A DNA stretch of 64,000 bases from Micropterus salmoides (taxonomy: Eukaryota > Chordata > Actinopteri > Centrarchiformes > Centrarchidae), in assembly GCF_014851395.1 (NCBI RefSeq), contig NW_024044459.1, positions 24,797,418-24,861,417 of the forward strand. Direction: 5' to 3'. Numbering within the stretch: position 1 is the stretch's first letter; every line of letters starts with the position of its first letter. Below the pieces are notes generated by a model, which saw only the letters and a program-made list of their open reading frames with translations, did not search any database and was not told where the DNA came from. Made by a program: the position numbers and the translations under genes. Positions 11,901 through 21,647 of this stretch are shown piece after piece.

Positions 11901-14900
11901 TCAGCTCAGCCAAGACCTACAGCAAGACAGGCAAGCATCAGTGTCACTAAGATGATCTTGTAAACAATATCTTTGCTTTTCCAACTCACTGATGTGTTAT
12001 AGCTGTGGGTGTGTTACCTGGGCGATGTTGGCTTGAGATGCTAGGCGAATCATGATGTCCAGTTTCTCCAGTTTGACATAGATTGGGTCATTGTACTTTA
12101 CAAAGAAAACCTTCATCTCATGTTTCAGAATCTCTGGGCTAAAAGAAAAGACATCAACATTTCTCATTATTTGCAGCAATAAACTTGGGCTGTAACACCA
12201 CATACAATAAATCCAACTGAAAATCTACCGTGCTGCAGTCGATGCTTTTATTAGGGCCTGCTATGGGTGTAAAGAATAGTAAAGACACCTCCCCAGGTCA
12301 TGGCCCCAGATTTACCGTCTCTGTACGATGAGGTTGATGTTTCTAAGAGCCACATATTGCAACTCGGGCTCAGCAGAAAGGAGGGTGACCAGCGGAGGGG
12401 CAAGCTTCTTCAGCAGGGTGCCATAGTAGTCCAAGTCCTTGGGCAGCATCTCCATGAACTTCATTAAAACTTTAACTGCTGACAACACCACTGCAGAGTT
12501 GGCATGGGAGAGCCGTGGGGTCACACGCTCACAGATGCTAGCAGATGTTGATGATATTGGGGGAGAGAGAGCAAACATTACACATTTTCTTTCTATTTCA
12601 CTGACACGCAGTGTTAATGAAGGCGGTGCCACCTCTTACCTTTGGGACTCGCGGTCATCACGAGGTGTGTAATTTGCCAGGCAGTCAAGAATGAATATCT
12701 GCCCCCATTCTGTACACTCATTTAAAGCTGTCAGCAACTTGTTGATGGTCTGAGGGTTCAGGTCCAGTAGATTACTGTTGGGGTGAGACTCTGCTATCTC
12801 AGACAACGCTGCCACTGCGTTTGCTACAACCTAAAGATGAAGGCAAGAGCACAGATAAATGCTGACGGAAAAACAGTAGCCACCAGCTGTATTAAGACAC
12901 AGAAGAGAAATCATTGTACTAACACAATTCTGGCCACATGTTGAACATTTGTATGCCAGCACAGGGGCTTATCAGTTAAAGGCAGAACAGGTGCTTGTAG
13001 CCAGCGGCGTTATCCTGAGTAAGATATCTGGCTGGCTCAATAGCCAGCTAGTAACTGCCAGAAGGATTCGTACCATGGGGTTGGAGTCAGAGATGAGGTC
13101 CTTAAGGGTGTCCAGGAAGCCTTGGTCCTCCACCAACTGGGCGTTGATATCATGGAGCTTTGCCACACACACAGCGGCCGTCTTCCTCACATATGGGTCT
13201 TCGTCCTTCAGACATTTCCTCAGTGGCTCACAGAGGTACTCAGTGATCTTGTCCACACGGATGCAGCCCATTGTACGAACAGCAAGCGCCCGGATTAAAG
13301 GGTTCGGGTCTTCACAGTCCTAGATGGGTGGTTTAGAGAGGTAATATAATTTGCCACAACTTTGTATTTATTTATATATCGTACTGCAATATCTGGTAGC
13401 CATTTTAAATGTGTCTATCCTTTGTTTGCATTAGCTTGCTGCAAAGAATTAAATTAGTATATATTGGAGGTGTCATTCCCAGTCACACAGTGCTATGCAA
13501 AAATATACCCCTGTATATAATGTGAGCACAAACTTCTTGATCTAATAGCATTCCAATATTTGTTTTGTTTTTTTAAAATACTTTGATCAGCTGAAGAACT
13601 CAAATACTGCACACACCTTTTTATAGCACTGTACCAAGCTAGCCCTAATTGCACTTCTTTTAATACAGTTTCTACATATTTATGACAGATAGTGCTTTAC
13701 CTTTACAAAAGTGTTAACAGCCATGATAGCCATGTCTGGCTGACTCTTGGCATAGTTCATCAGGTAGAGGTATACCAGCTTTTTCAGCTCCAGGTTGTCC
13801 GTCTGCATGCAGTTCACAACATCTGGGAACAGAGCGCTGAAGGAGGGACAAGATATTATGTGACTGCTGACCCAAAATGGAGGGTGATGTGTTACACTGC
13901 ATTGTTCCAGTGTGGATATTTCTGACATTATTTCCTCTGGCTCACCTGACATCCTTGCCAACTGTCATAGATGCAATGACCTTCTTCACAGCCTCCTTCT
14001 TCTTCTCTTTCTTATCACTGTTTAGCTCTGCCTTGAGCTCAAAGATCTCCCCTGTATGCGAAAAGAAGCAAAAGGGAATCACACATCACGTAATCCATTT
14101 GTGATGTAGGCCGTGGAAAGGAGGACAGCGCTGCATTGCCCTCATTTTCACAAATCACAAAGTGCAAACTAAAAAGTGGATACATTGGCATGCAACATAC
14201 AGTGTTCCCTTATCTATCAGAACCACTCATATATACAGAATGGGGACAGTGACATCCCCAGCAGTTTCTGATACTGGTGAGTGGTATTGGTTAGGGTGCA
14301 CTAATACAAAAACTTTCCATATTTTGATGTTTAACGAGTCAGCAGATTACCGACTGACTACTAATGAGAAAGTTCCAATGGCTGATTCACCCTATACGGC
14401 TTTCTATGGTCTGGTGATAGAAAGCTTTTACTTGAAAGCTGCAGCAGGATGTGTTCATTTGGCATTATTAGTGGCTGAACAGCAGCAGACATACAGCTCC
14501 AATAATACAGCGAATGAGAGTGCACAAGACATGTTACCCGACATTTGATGAGTAGGACTTATTATTAGAATTATTCAAAATGAAATTTTAAAAACTTTGT
14601 ACTGATGTCCGTGCGTGTGCTTTGTCACATGTGCGAGACAGTGGAACACAGCTCACACACTGTCATCAGTTTGATTATATGAAAAAATATTCTTATTAAA
14701 CAACTTTTTTCAACAACAAGGCCAAGCCAAACTTGTGGGTACTGTTGAGCAGGCGATAAAGATAAAGGAGTCAACCACCCGCTTCTCTCTATAGTACTGA
14801 TGATGCCAGTCATTTTCCGAGTATTGTTACTGGCTGAATGCACAATGATATTTATGCCTACCTTATTACAGAGGAACATTTAAAAAGACTTTGTTTTTTC

Positions 14901-15804
14901 CTAAATGTGACTGTAGATATTGAGTAAAGCAGCATGTAACATGAGCCTCTCATGAAGGATGACAAGGAGTGTTTCTTTTTTGCTTTGTACAAAACTGCAG
15001 CACACTGTCAATTTTGGGCTTAACTTTAAGTCTGACTACTTAAGAGTTTCCCAGGCTCTGTAAACTGCTCATCATGGCCAATCTCCTTCAAGATGTTAGC
15101 AACAGACTGCACACAGTAACATCGGGGAGATGCTCAAAAAAGCAGATACTGAAAGAAACATGATCTTATATCTCAAGCAATCTCAACAAACATAAGGAGT
15201 CTATACATTATCACTCATAAGCATGTGTTTGCACTTTCTACCCCCTGTGTGTGGGGACATTCACAGCTCTGGGTTTTGTGAGAAGAGACACACAATTAAA
15301 ACAGGAAGAGTTAAATCTATGAAAGCTAATGCTCAATATGTCTAATCTGATTTACAATAACCAGACATGTTCAATTCTTGGCAACAACGTCAATACAAAG
15401 CAGGGTGATATCTTTTGGTTAAAAGGTCAAGCTAGTTCAGTAAGGCAAATATACTAAACAACATAATGCATAATATGCAATAATGTCTTGAATCTTAAAC
15501 TGCATCTTTGGCTTCATATACTGAATAATAATGAATGGATGATGATGATGCTGTCAGTATATCCAATAACATTTTTCTGAAACCACAGAACAGTTTTAAG
15601 TTCATTGGACTATGTTAAAAAACTAAAAAACAAGTTCAGGTGTCCCTTTACAAAGATAATAATTCAGCACCACACAGCTGACTATGCCACAAAATCCCCA
15701 AAAGCACTTGCTTAAAAGCTATGCATGGATGCCAGCTTATGAATTAATAAATAGTAAGCTATCAGACCTTTCTTGGTAGTGGTGAAGTACTTGGAGTCCG
15801 TCAT
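166..15804 (-). CDS. ap1b1: AP-1 clathrin adaptor complex subunit beta-1, 3' end outside window
   Basis: This gene encodes the large beta-1 subunit of the AP-1 heterotetramer, which sorts cargo into clathrin-coated vesicles at the trans-Golgi network and endosomes. I assembled 20 coding exons: 15804-15768, 14051-13946, 13836-13701, 13319-13074, 12830-12640, 12537-12316, 12138-12018, 11916-11821, 11280-11165, 10215-10050, 9461-9363, 8250-7991, 7635-7428, 7215-7195, 6265-6236, 6139-6002, 5907-5762, 5670-5541, 851-767 and 252-166. All junctions are AG/GT and the phases agree, giving 2,641 nt (880 codons plus 1 nt). The order is HEAT-like trunk (residues 1 to about 580), hinge with clathrin box LLNLD (residues 632-636), and appendage from about 730. 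The start [12 protein letters not shown] is that of AP1B1, and the hinge and ear match AP1B1 rather than AP2B1. Vertebrate AP1B1 is about 949 residues, so the last 70-80 residues lie left of position 1. Confidence 0.96.
253..766 (-). other. ap1b1 intron, 514 bp
   Basis: The intron lies between the last two exons in view. A GC-richer core (about 430-520) and a perfect palindromic CRE, TGACGTCA (708-715), stand out. No exon was found. Confidence 0.75.
3955..4726. mobile_element. 772-bp inverted-repeat element flanked by TTAA (MITE-like)
   Basis: The ends are inverted copies: AGCCCCTCC at the left and GGGGGGCT at the right. Both are flanked outside by TTAA (3951-3954 and 4727-4730), the duplication pattern of piggyBac-type transposons. 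There is no transposase inside. The terminal match is short and the termini do not have the usual CCY start of piggyBac, so the superfamily is uncertain. It may be a non-autonomous element mobilised in trans. Confidence 0.5.
5090..5147. repeat. possible MITE terminus remnant
   Basis: The stretch reads 'ttttggccatatcttacac' followed by 'atcgcacg' and TTTAA. It resembles, from general familiarity, the terminal sequence of common teleost non-autonomous elements next to a TTAA-like target. Only one end could be recognised. Confidence 0.25.
5442..5468. repeat. (ACT)6 followed by (CTG)3 microsatellite
   Basis: A simple trinucleotide tract in the long ap1b1 intron. Confidence 0.85.
6002..8250 (-). 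CDS. ap1b1: ap1b1 trunk end and hinge exons
   Basis: Five exons (8250-7991, 7635-7428, 7215-7195, 6265-6236, 6139-6002) encode the end of the trunk and the flexible hinge. Exon 7428-7635 carries the clathrin-box LLNLD within [12 protein letters not shown] and ends GGGLDSL. It is followed by a 21-nt microexon (MGDESEP) and a 30-nt microexon ([10 protein letters not shown]). The last exon reads [15 protein letters not shown] and leads into the appendage. Both microexons are phase 0 on both sides, so either can be skipped without changing the frame. The hinge is the least conserved part of the protein, but its clathrin box and DLF motif are kept. Confidence 0.92.
6610..6634. repeat. (AAAT)6 microsatellite
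   Basis: Six copies of a 4-bp unit in a hinge intron. Confidence 0.85.
6858..6971 (-). CDS. candidate in-frame cassette exon in the ap1b1 hinge
   Basis: Between the 21-nt and 30-nt hinge microexons there is an open stretch with acceptor TTTCAATCAG (AG at 6973-6972) and donor CCA|GTAAAG (6858/6857). It is exactly 114 nt (38 codons), phase 0 at both ends, and its frame agrees with its neighbours. The peptide is proline-rich (starts [13 protein letters not shown]) and contains PPDY, a PPxY-type WW-domain ligand. A second donor, GAG|GTTGGT, would give a 90-nt form, also in frame. I do not recognise it from known AP1B1 proteins. It may be an alternative exon or a chance open stretch. Confidence 0.35.
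7636..7990 (-). other. ap1b1 intron, 355 bp
   Basis: AT-rich intron. I see nothing in it beyond splice signals. Confidence 0.8.
8251..9362 (-). other. ap1b1 intron, 1.1 kb
   Basis: AT-rich intron between two trunk exons. No repeat or exon was recognised. Confidence 0.8.
9363..14051 (-). CDS. ap1b1: ap1b1 trunk exons (HEAT-repeat solenoid)
   Basis: Ten exons encode residues 13 to 512 of the alpha-solenoid trunk, which packs against the gamma, mu and sigma subunits. They are 14051-13946, 13836-13701, 13319-13074, 12830-12640, 12537-12316, 12138-12018, 11916-11821, 11280-11165, 10215-10050 and 9461-9363. Recognisable stretches include [47 protein letters not shown]-like [19 protein letters not shown], and [20 protein letters not shown]. 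No in-frame stop or frameshift was found. The exon ending at 11821 uses an unusual GTCGGT donor. Identity to the vertebrate protein appears very high over the whole trunk, as expected for a strongly constrained adaptor core. Confidence 0.95.
9462..10049 (-). other. ap1b1 intron, 588 bp
   Basis: Plain intron sequence; nothing supported inside. Confidence 0.8.
10216..11164 (-). other. ap1b1 intron, 949 bp
   Basis: Intron between two trunk exons. A GC-richer patch at 10735-10870 stands out but has no supported coding meaning. Confidence 0.8.
11281..11820 (-). other. ap1b1 intron, 540 bp
   Basis: AT-rich intron whose 5' end is the unusual donor GTCGGT at 11820-11815. Nothing else was recognised. 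Confidence 0.8.
13320..13700 (-). other. ap1b1 intron, 381 bp, with a small inverted-repeat element
   Basis: Most of this intron is occupied by the short element at 13488-13631. Confidence 0.75.
13488..13631. mobile_element. 144-bp Tc1/mariner-like MITE
   Basis: The left end reads CAGTGCTATG and the right end ATAGCACTG, inverted copies starting with the CAGTG typical of many fish Tc1-like termini. The right flank is TA; the left flank is CA, a likely decayed TA target. There is no coding capacity. Match length is short, so the call is tentative. Confidence 0.4.
14052..15767 (-). other. ap1b1 intron, 1.7 kb
   Basis: Intron between the start-codon exon and the next coding exon. An open stretch on the plus strand at 14162-14548 has no recognisable similarity. 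I see no other feature. Confidence 0.75.
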
Positions 15805-15828
15805 CTTCGATCCAAATTGTCGATTCTC
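15768..15828 (-). CDS. ap1b1: ap1b1 exon 2 with start codon
   Basis: The acceptor TTTTGCAG ends at 15829. It is followed by 24 nt of 5' UTR and then ATG at 15804-15802 with A at -3. The exon encodes the first 12 residues ([12 protein letters not shown]) and stops after the first base of a Gly codon. The donor is GTCTGA, weaker than the others in this gene. The next exon resumes with [11 protein letters not shown], matching the family exactly in phase. Confidence 0.93.
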
Positions 15829-17991
15829 CTGCAAAAGAGTGAGAAAGATGATTGTGTAATCGTTTCCTGAGTGGAAACTTGGAGCATCACAAGAGCAACA
15901 GGAAATTCTAGAAGTGCAAGCACAGGGAAATAAAGGGAATTCCTGTCTTCTCCTGAACAAATGGTGGTGATCTATCAGAAAGGAAACAATGGATTGTGCC
16001 AAGAAAACAAGACACATGAATCGTCTTGGTCAGCAACAATGTCTTCAACTTCAAATGTTTTCTGCAGCATGTATTCCCTGTAGTTTATTTCCACTCCTGA
16101 CCCAGCACCTCTTTGCGAAAGACATTCACACAACAGTATTTCCTGCTATAAAATTACAGGGAACTGCTGCTTGATTTAATCCAAAAGAAAGGAACAGAAA
16201 TTCAGATTCGAAAGTGAAACATGCTCCTGCTATAGGGAACATTTAGTGTACTGTTAAGGAACATGGCGCTTGTGCACACAACCATTACACTTCATATTGT
16301 GTTGCATTCGGCTCTTTTAATGTTTCCCTGAATACACAGTGAACATTTTCTGGTTGCAGGGTTAATATTAGTACTGATATTGCTGAGAATTGTGATGCTA
16401 TTTACTGAGGGCCATCATGTATTGTAAAGCTGCAACAATTAATCAATTAGTTGTCAACTATTAAAATTAATTACCTACTGTTTTGATAATCGATTAATTA
16501 GTTTGAGTAGAAAATTATCTGATTTCGCTTCTTAAATGTGAATATTTTCTGGTTTCTTTCCTCCTGTATGACAGTAAACTGAATATCTTTGGGCTGTGGA
16601 CAAAACAAAACATTTGAGGATGTGAACTTGAGCTTTGGGAGACCCTTTTCTTTTTTTTTTTTACCATTTTCTGACATTTTATAGACCAAACAACTACTCG
16701 ATTATTCATCGACAGATTAATCGACAATGAAATTAATAGCTAGTTGAAGCCCTAATATTGTCATGAATATAGCCTAACGTTATATGATACTTTTGAATTA
16801 CCATAATACAAATATTGATGATATCACTGGCTGTTGCCTACACTGAATGAAACAAATTACATCAATAAACATTATTAAGGCTAATAATGTAATAAGCCCT
16901 TTATTAATTCGACTAACTTCTCATTCAATCTGATATTATTATTATAATTATTATTGATAGCTCTTTGAAGAAGAACTTTCCTTGACCAAAATCCATACCC
17001 GTATATAACAAGAACAGTATTTTAAGAATAATATCAGTGAACACTGCCTTTATCAGTCTGGGTATAACAGTAAGTTAATGCAGCTACTAACTTTCGTTAA
17101 TAAAACTTCACAATGATGCTACGTTAGCAGAAAGTGATGTTAACGGTCATTTGATAACAAGTCAAAATGAATGGCAGAGGTCTTTCAGTTATTACCCTTA
17201 ACTTAGTGATAATGAAGACTAGTTTAATTTATCGTAACGTAAGTTAACAGTTGCTTAACGTTAATTCATTGAGCTTCGGGTAGCTGTCAACATCAGTCGG
17301 GCTGTTTGTCACAAGTTAACTAAATACCATGCGTTATCACAGCTGACGACGTTAGTTAGCTAGCAGGAAGATTTAACTTAGCTGATTACGGTTACGTTTG
17401 TACGATAATTAATGCTGCTACCAGGCCATACTGACACTGAACTCAAGGTATAACTCTAAAATAGTGTCCAGACAAACAATATGAGTACTTCACCCTAGCT
17501 GACTTTAAGTTTTTCTGCTAGCTTAGCCAAAAAGTAGAGGAAAGGTTGGTTCGCTAGCATCAGGCTATCATGACGTTAACGTTAGCATAGCAGGCTCGAC
17601 TGTGGAAGAAAACACGAAGCAGAAACTTAAAGTTAGTTAAATTAGTGCAGACAGTTCTGCAGTTAACGATCGATCAATTACTCACGCATAATTGGTTCGC
17701 CCATTCCTGCATGTTTGCAGTAGTTAGCTGAATGAAACTGGTGCTAAAGGCTAGCTGTCTGGTGCAGTGTGCCTGTCAGTGTCAGCTAGCTGCTGGCCAC
17801 TTTTCTAGCTTGCACAGCTGAGACATGACCTTCTAAGTACAGGCTTAAGGAAGCTTTTGCCGGGATAGTTAAGCTCTTAATCTATCGGCCTGGTTTAAAC
17901 CTTACCCAGCGAATCAGTGTACCTTCTGGAGTTAAAATTAGAGTAGCCGCACAACGAGACAAACGGAGAGAAATCTCCACAAACACCTTAC
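15829..17991 (-). other. ap1b1 intron 1, 2.2 kb
   Basis: Intron between the non-coding exon and the start-codon exon. It contains one MITE copy (16428-16753). The promoter-proximal part (about 17100-17780) is dense in GTTAGC/TAACGTTA-type words but shows no clear single motif. Confidence 0.7.
16428..16753 (-). mobile_element. 'gggctgcaactaacg' family MITE, copy A
   Basis: Read on the minus strand it begins AGGGCTTCAACTAGC and ends GTTGCAGCTT, with internal blocks such as 'tcgattaatct', 'ttggtctataaaatgtcag' and 'cccaaagatattcagttta'. These match a non-autonomous repeat very common in teleosts. It is the most complete of five copies in this window. The family name and superfamily (probably hAT-like) are from general familiarity, not shown here. 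Confidence 0.7.
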
Positions 17992-18060
17992 CGTGACAGG
18001 CGTAGTAGGGGCTGTGATGGCCTTCGTCCCCTCCCACTTGATTTACTTCCGTCTTTCCAC
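17992..18060 (-). other. ap1b1: ap1b1 5'-UTR exon 1 (approximate 5' end)
   Basis: A strong splice donor, CACG|GTAAGG, lies at 17992/17991 on the minus strand. It is preceded by a GC-richer stretch without ATG, and the next acceptor is the one in front of the start-codon exon at 15828. This is the expected non-coding first exon. The donor is read from sequence; the transcription start (about 18020-18060) is inferred. Confidence 0.6.
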
Positions 18061-18110
18061 AAAATAACGTTTGCAAACAGACAAGCAACGTCAGCTTTCA
18101 TTCAGAGAGG
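18040..18110 (-). promoter_or_regulatory. ap1b1: probable ap1b1 core promoter
   Basis: Just upstream of the non-coding exon the minus strand carries an ETS-type GACGGAAGT motif (18045-18053) and a CRE-like TGACGT half-site (18088-18093). No TATA box is obvious at the right distance. This fits a TATA-less housekeeping promoter, as expected for a general trafficking gene. The motifs are seen; promoter function is inferred. Confidence 0.45.
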
Positions 18111-18935
18111 CTTGATCATAATTATGGGAGTCATTTCAATAGGTATGAAAGAGCTATCCGATGCAGTTACACCAAGCAGACTACACTGCAAATTAATTGT
18201 GTTATACTGAGAGGTGTTTCTAATATGCATTGAATATCAATTTACAGTGTGTCGAAATTGTAGGTGTTTTGTCATCCGTTTAAAAAGGGTAATATAAACA
18301 TTAAACAACACTTCTGAGTATAAGACCATAATCTACAGCACAGTAAGACAATAATAAACAGCACTACAAACTACAGCCTCTAAAATGACTATAAAGTTAA
18401 ATCAACACCCCTCTAAAACAGTTCACAAATTGAACACTGTAAGCTTCAGTAAGGTAGGATTTATCGTAGGACCATTGTATTACACTACATTAGTTTTAGC
18501 TAGCTTTATTTTACGAAATGAAATGGTTAAGTGTGTGTTGGATCGCAAAAACTGACATTTCTTCCCAGTTGATGGGTAGATATTTTGAAGGGAAACGTTT
18601 GTATTTCCACTCAAAGATAGGGCAGGCTATATGGCATTCAGTTTTGTTGCAAACTTCAGCGTGCAAAATCTCCACCAAGAGATCATCAGGTATCATTGGG
18701 CTGGACAAATATGATCATTACACATTGTTTTACACCATGTAACAAAGACATTTTGTTTGAAGTACAAACAGTTATTAAATCACTCATTTGAAGAACAATA
18801 TTGTATTTATCCACCTTCACATTTTGGCAGTTCTCAAGCAGGCGCTGCAGGCCTTCCCCTACAACCTAAACCCAATCTGTACTGCACAAAGATGTGACCA
18901 ACAGACTGATCACAGATAATTCATTAACTTCAGAG
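18111..18935. other. intergenic region between ap1b1 5' end and gas2l1 3' end
   Basis: AT-rich sequence. A 65-codon open frame on the minus strand (18511-18708) has no recognisable similarity. No gene is supported. Confidence 0.6.
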
Positions 18936-21647
18936 GAAAATATTTATTACAAGAACTTGACAGCTTCAAAAACAGTGAAACGTTGAAAGTATTGCTATTT
19001 CATATATACAGACTCCACAATGTCAAGCAATCTGTACATTTAACTGAAGTTTTAGTGAAAATAACATTAGCAAACAAGAAATTGTCTGATCATGAACATT
19101 CAGATTTCGCTGATTAAGGATAGAGAGAGGGAGAGAGAGTTTCATGAAAGTTGTGCAGGACAAAGAACAGATTATGTCATATAACAACAATCACACTTTT
19201 TGTGACCAAATGTAATGGCATGTTTGTATGAAGTCACAGTTGACATAACTGGTAGATTTTAAACACCAGTTGATCAAAATGCAAATGTCTTTAAATAACC
19301 AAATTTAAATTAGCATACATGTAAAAAAAAAAAATCTGTTTATACAGGGGAAACTGATAACCAGCTGCATATTGGATCAATGCAGCTCTAACAATACTGA
19401 CACATCATAAATGATTTGTAGCAGTGAGGGTAAGCATTAAATCAAATTACTTTATCTCTGAATATTGCAAAACAGCCCAAATATGTTTTGTCTGTCTGTG
19501 CCAGTTTTCAAACTGGCAACATTTCTAACAGATTATGTATCTTTATAGTGTATTCAAAATGCAATATCCTTCTACATGTTGGGCCCCAACTCATTTGGAC
19601 TTTTCTAAACACTTACAGCTCACTTACCTGGGACACAGATGTCACTTGAGCCCAATGAGACTTACATTTCATAAATAAATAAATTAGACCAACATCACTC
19701 CAACTCTGTACATATTCTCATACAGTTCTATTTTTTCTACCCTATTCACTGTGTCAGTGCCATGAAAAAATAGGTTATTCACAAATGTTGCGTCTTTCTT
19801 TTCTGTTTACACACAGTCTCTGTAGGAGAGATTGATCAAACCCATTGTAAACATATCAACAACACATGTCCACCAAATTCTCTTCATTGGCAGATGTTTT
19901 TGGAGGTTATGAGGTTTCTGCATAGCACTGACACAACAATTCCCACTTTCAAAATCTATTTTACAAAGTCTACACAGGTTAAATACCAAAAACAGAAGTA
20001 CTGTAGCTGGGCTCTGGCCTCCCTAACACCTGACAACTGTGCAAGAGCTTCACAAGAGAACCCTAATATCCAATTACAGTATCTATTATTCATGCACTGT
20101 TGCACACATGTAGACAAGTCAAAATAATTCTCCATCCATCAAACTTCACCTCATAATACCATATTATTATTATTGGCTCTGCACTAGAATATGTTATTCC
20201 ACATGCATGGAAGAAAGGACACATTGTCAGGAAAACAATATCTGTTTTTACTGTTAATAAAACATGTCTTTCTTTAGCCACTAGATGTCACCATAGATTG
20301 TGCCATGTCTTTGAAATCCATCTGTTAAGTAGGTTAACCGGCTTCTTGTGTTTCAAAACAACTAATAGAATTCAGAGACAATAAATTACATATCTTTATC
20401 ATGAATAGTACACTTACATCAAGTATAATTTATACTTTCCACATTCATACTCAAACTCTCCAATTTCTATTACCATAAAACAGTTAATGATGGCAATGTA
20501 GTGTTACCAAAAAGTGATGTTGAGCAAAAACATTCAAAAACTAACCTGCGAATAAATTTTAAGGCAAAGGGAATTGTCAAGGCATTTCCAATACCAACAT
20601 TGCATAGCTAAGGCAGCACAGAACTGATTACAGTGAATATGTACATTAAACTGTATATCCTTTTTATATTCAAAATACCCACATCTCATAGTGAGCACAT
20701 CAACATGTATTTACGCATTCATTCTCCAAAGAATTTGACTTTTGCACATGTATATATGTAGCACTGTATTCCAGAGTACAGTTTGGTCAGAGGAAGAGCT
20801 CTCAACATTTCTGTTTCAGTGACAATGACACAAGGTGATACAACCTTCACTGCTCCTCATATTTTTACATGTAATCCACTTAAAAGTTGAAATATATCTG
20901 AAATGTTTTACTGCATTAAACATAAGCTTGAAAACCTGTAACACATAAAGCATTTAAAAACAAATATTATCTATCTTGACTACATCAACTGTTGTGAAAA
21001 GGTGACATCAGACATTAATAACAGCAGACAACTGTACAGAGATTGGTAGTGCATGTAGTGTTCATAAAGTCAGAAGAATGATGGGGGTACTTCTGTCAAT
21101 ATTACCTATTAGTATATTGTGAATATGAGTATAATGAGTCATATATGAAGACCACTAATGTGGAAGGACTGAAAATATCACAGTCATACCAGTATTTTGA
21201 CTATCAAGGCAAGCAGAGATGCTGTGGCAAACCACAAGATGGAGCCAATCTATCTGACTAAAGGTTTATTGTTAATGCTTGTTTATAGAGTTGTAGCTTG
21301 AAACCCCTGGCATTTTACCATGTCCCTCAGAGGGGAACATGGCAGCACATATGCTCTCTCTCTCTCTATCTCTCTGTATCAAGTGTCTTATGATTGGCAA
21401 AAGCATCCCCATGCACACATTAAACATTACAGTAAAAGTAATATTAAAGACCATTCCTTTGGTAATAAATAATTTGGCTTGAGTGCAAAATAAAAGCAAT
21501 GTGGACCCCCTGCAGTTATTCAGGGGAGAAACTAAGTGAAAAAGAAGGAGTGTTAGACATGCAATGAAAACAGTCTATAGCCCAGTCTTAAGTCTTTTTT
21601 TACACAGTAGTCAAAGTTTATGAAAACAACCCCATGTGTCATTTGTG
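18936..21647 (-). other. gas2l1: probable gas2l1 3' UTR and downstream sequence
   Basis: Left of the gas2l1 stop codon there is 2.7 kb of AT-rich, non-coding sequence. Minus-strand AATAAA signals occur at about 21265-21270 (short 3' UTR, about 380 nt) and at 18943-18948 (long 3' UTR, about 2.7 kb). Which is used cannot be decided from sequence. A (CT)n tract lies at 21354-21378. Confidence 0.45.

Noticed and set aside
12949..13323. 124-codon plus-strand open frame
   Set aside because: Antisense shadow of the conserved ap1b1 exon at 13074-13319.
166..15804. Assignment as ap2b1 instead of ap1b1
   Set aside because: AP2B1 is closely related in the trunk, but the hinge ([18 protein letters not shown]) and ear ([21 protein letters not shown]) follow AP1B1, and the neighbours gas2l1 and emid1 are AP1B1 neighbours in mammals.
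18511..18708. 65-codon minus-strand open frame between ap1b1 and gas2l1
   Set aside because: It reads like ordinary protein but is short, isolated and unmatched. It may be a transposase scrap; not supported as a gene.
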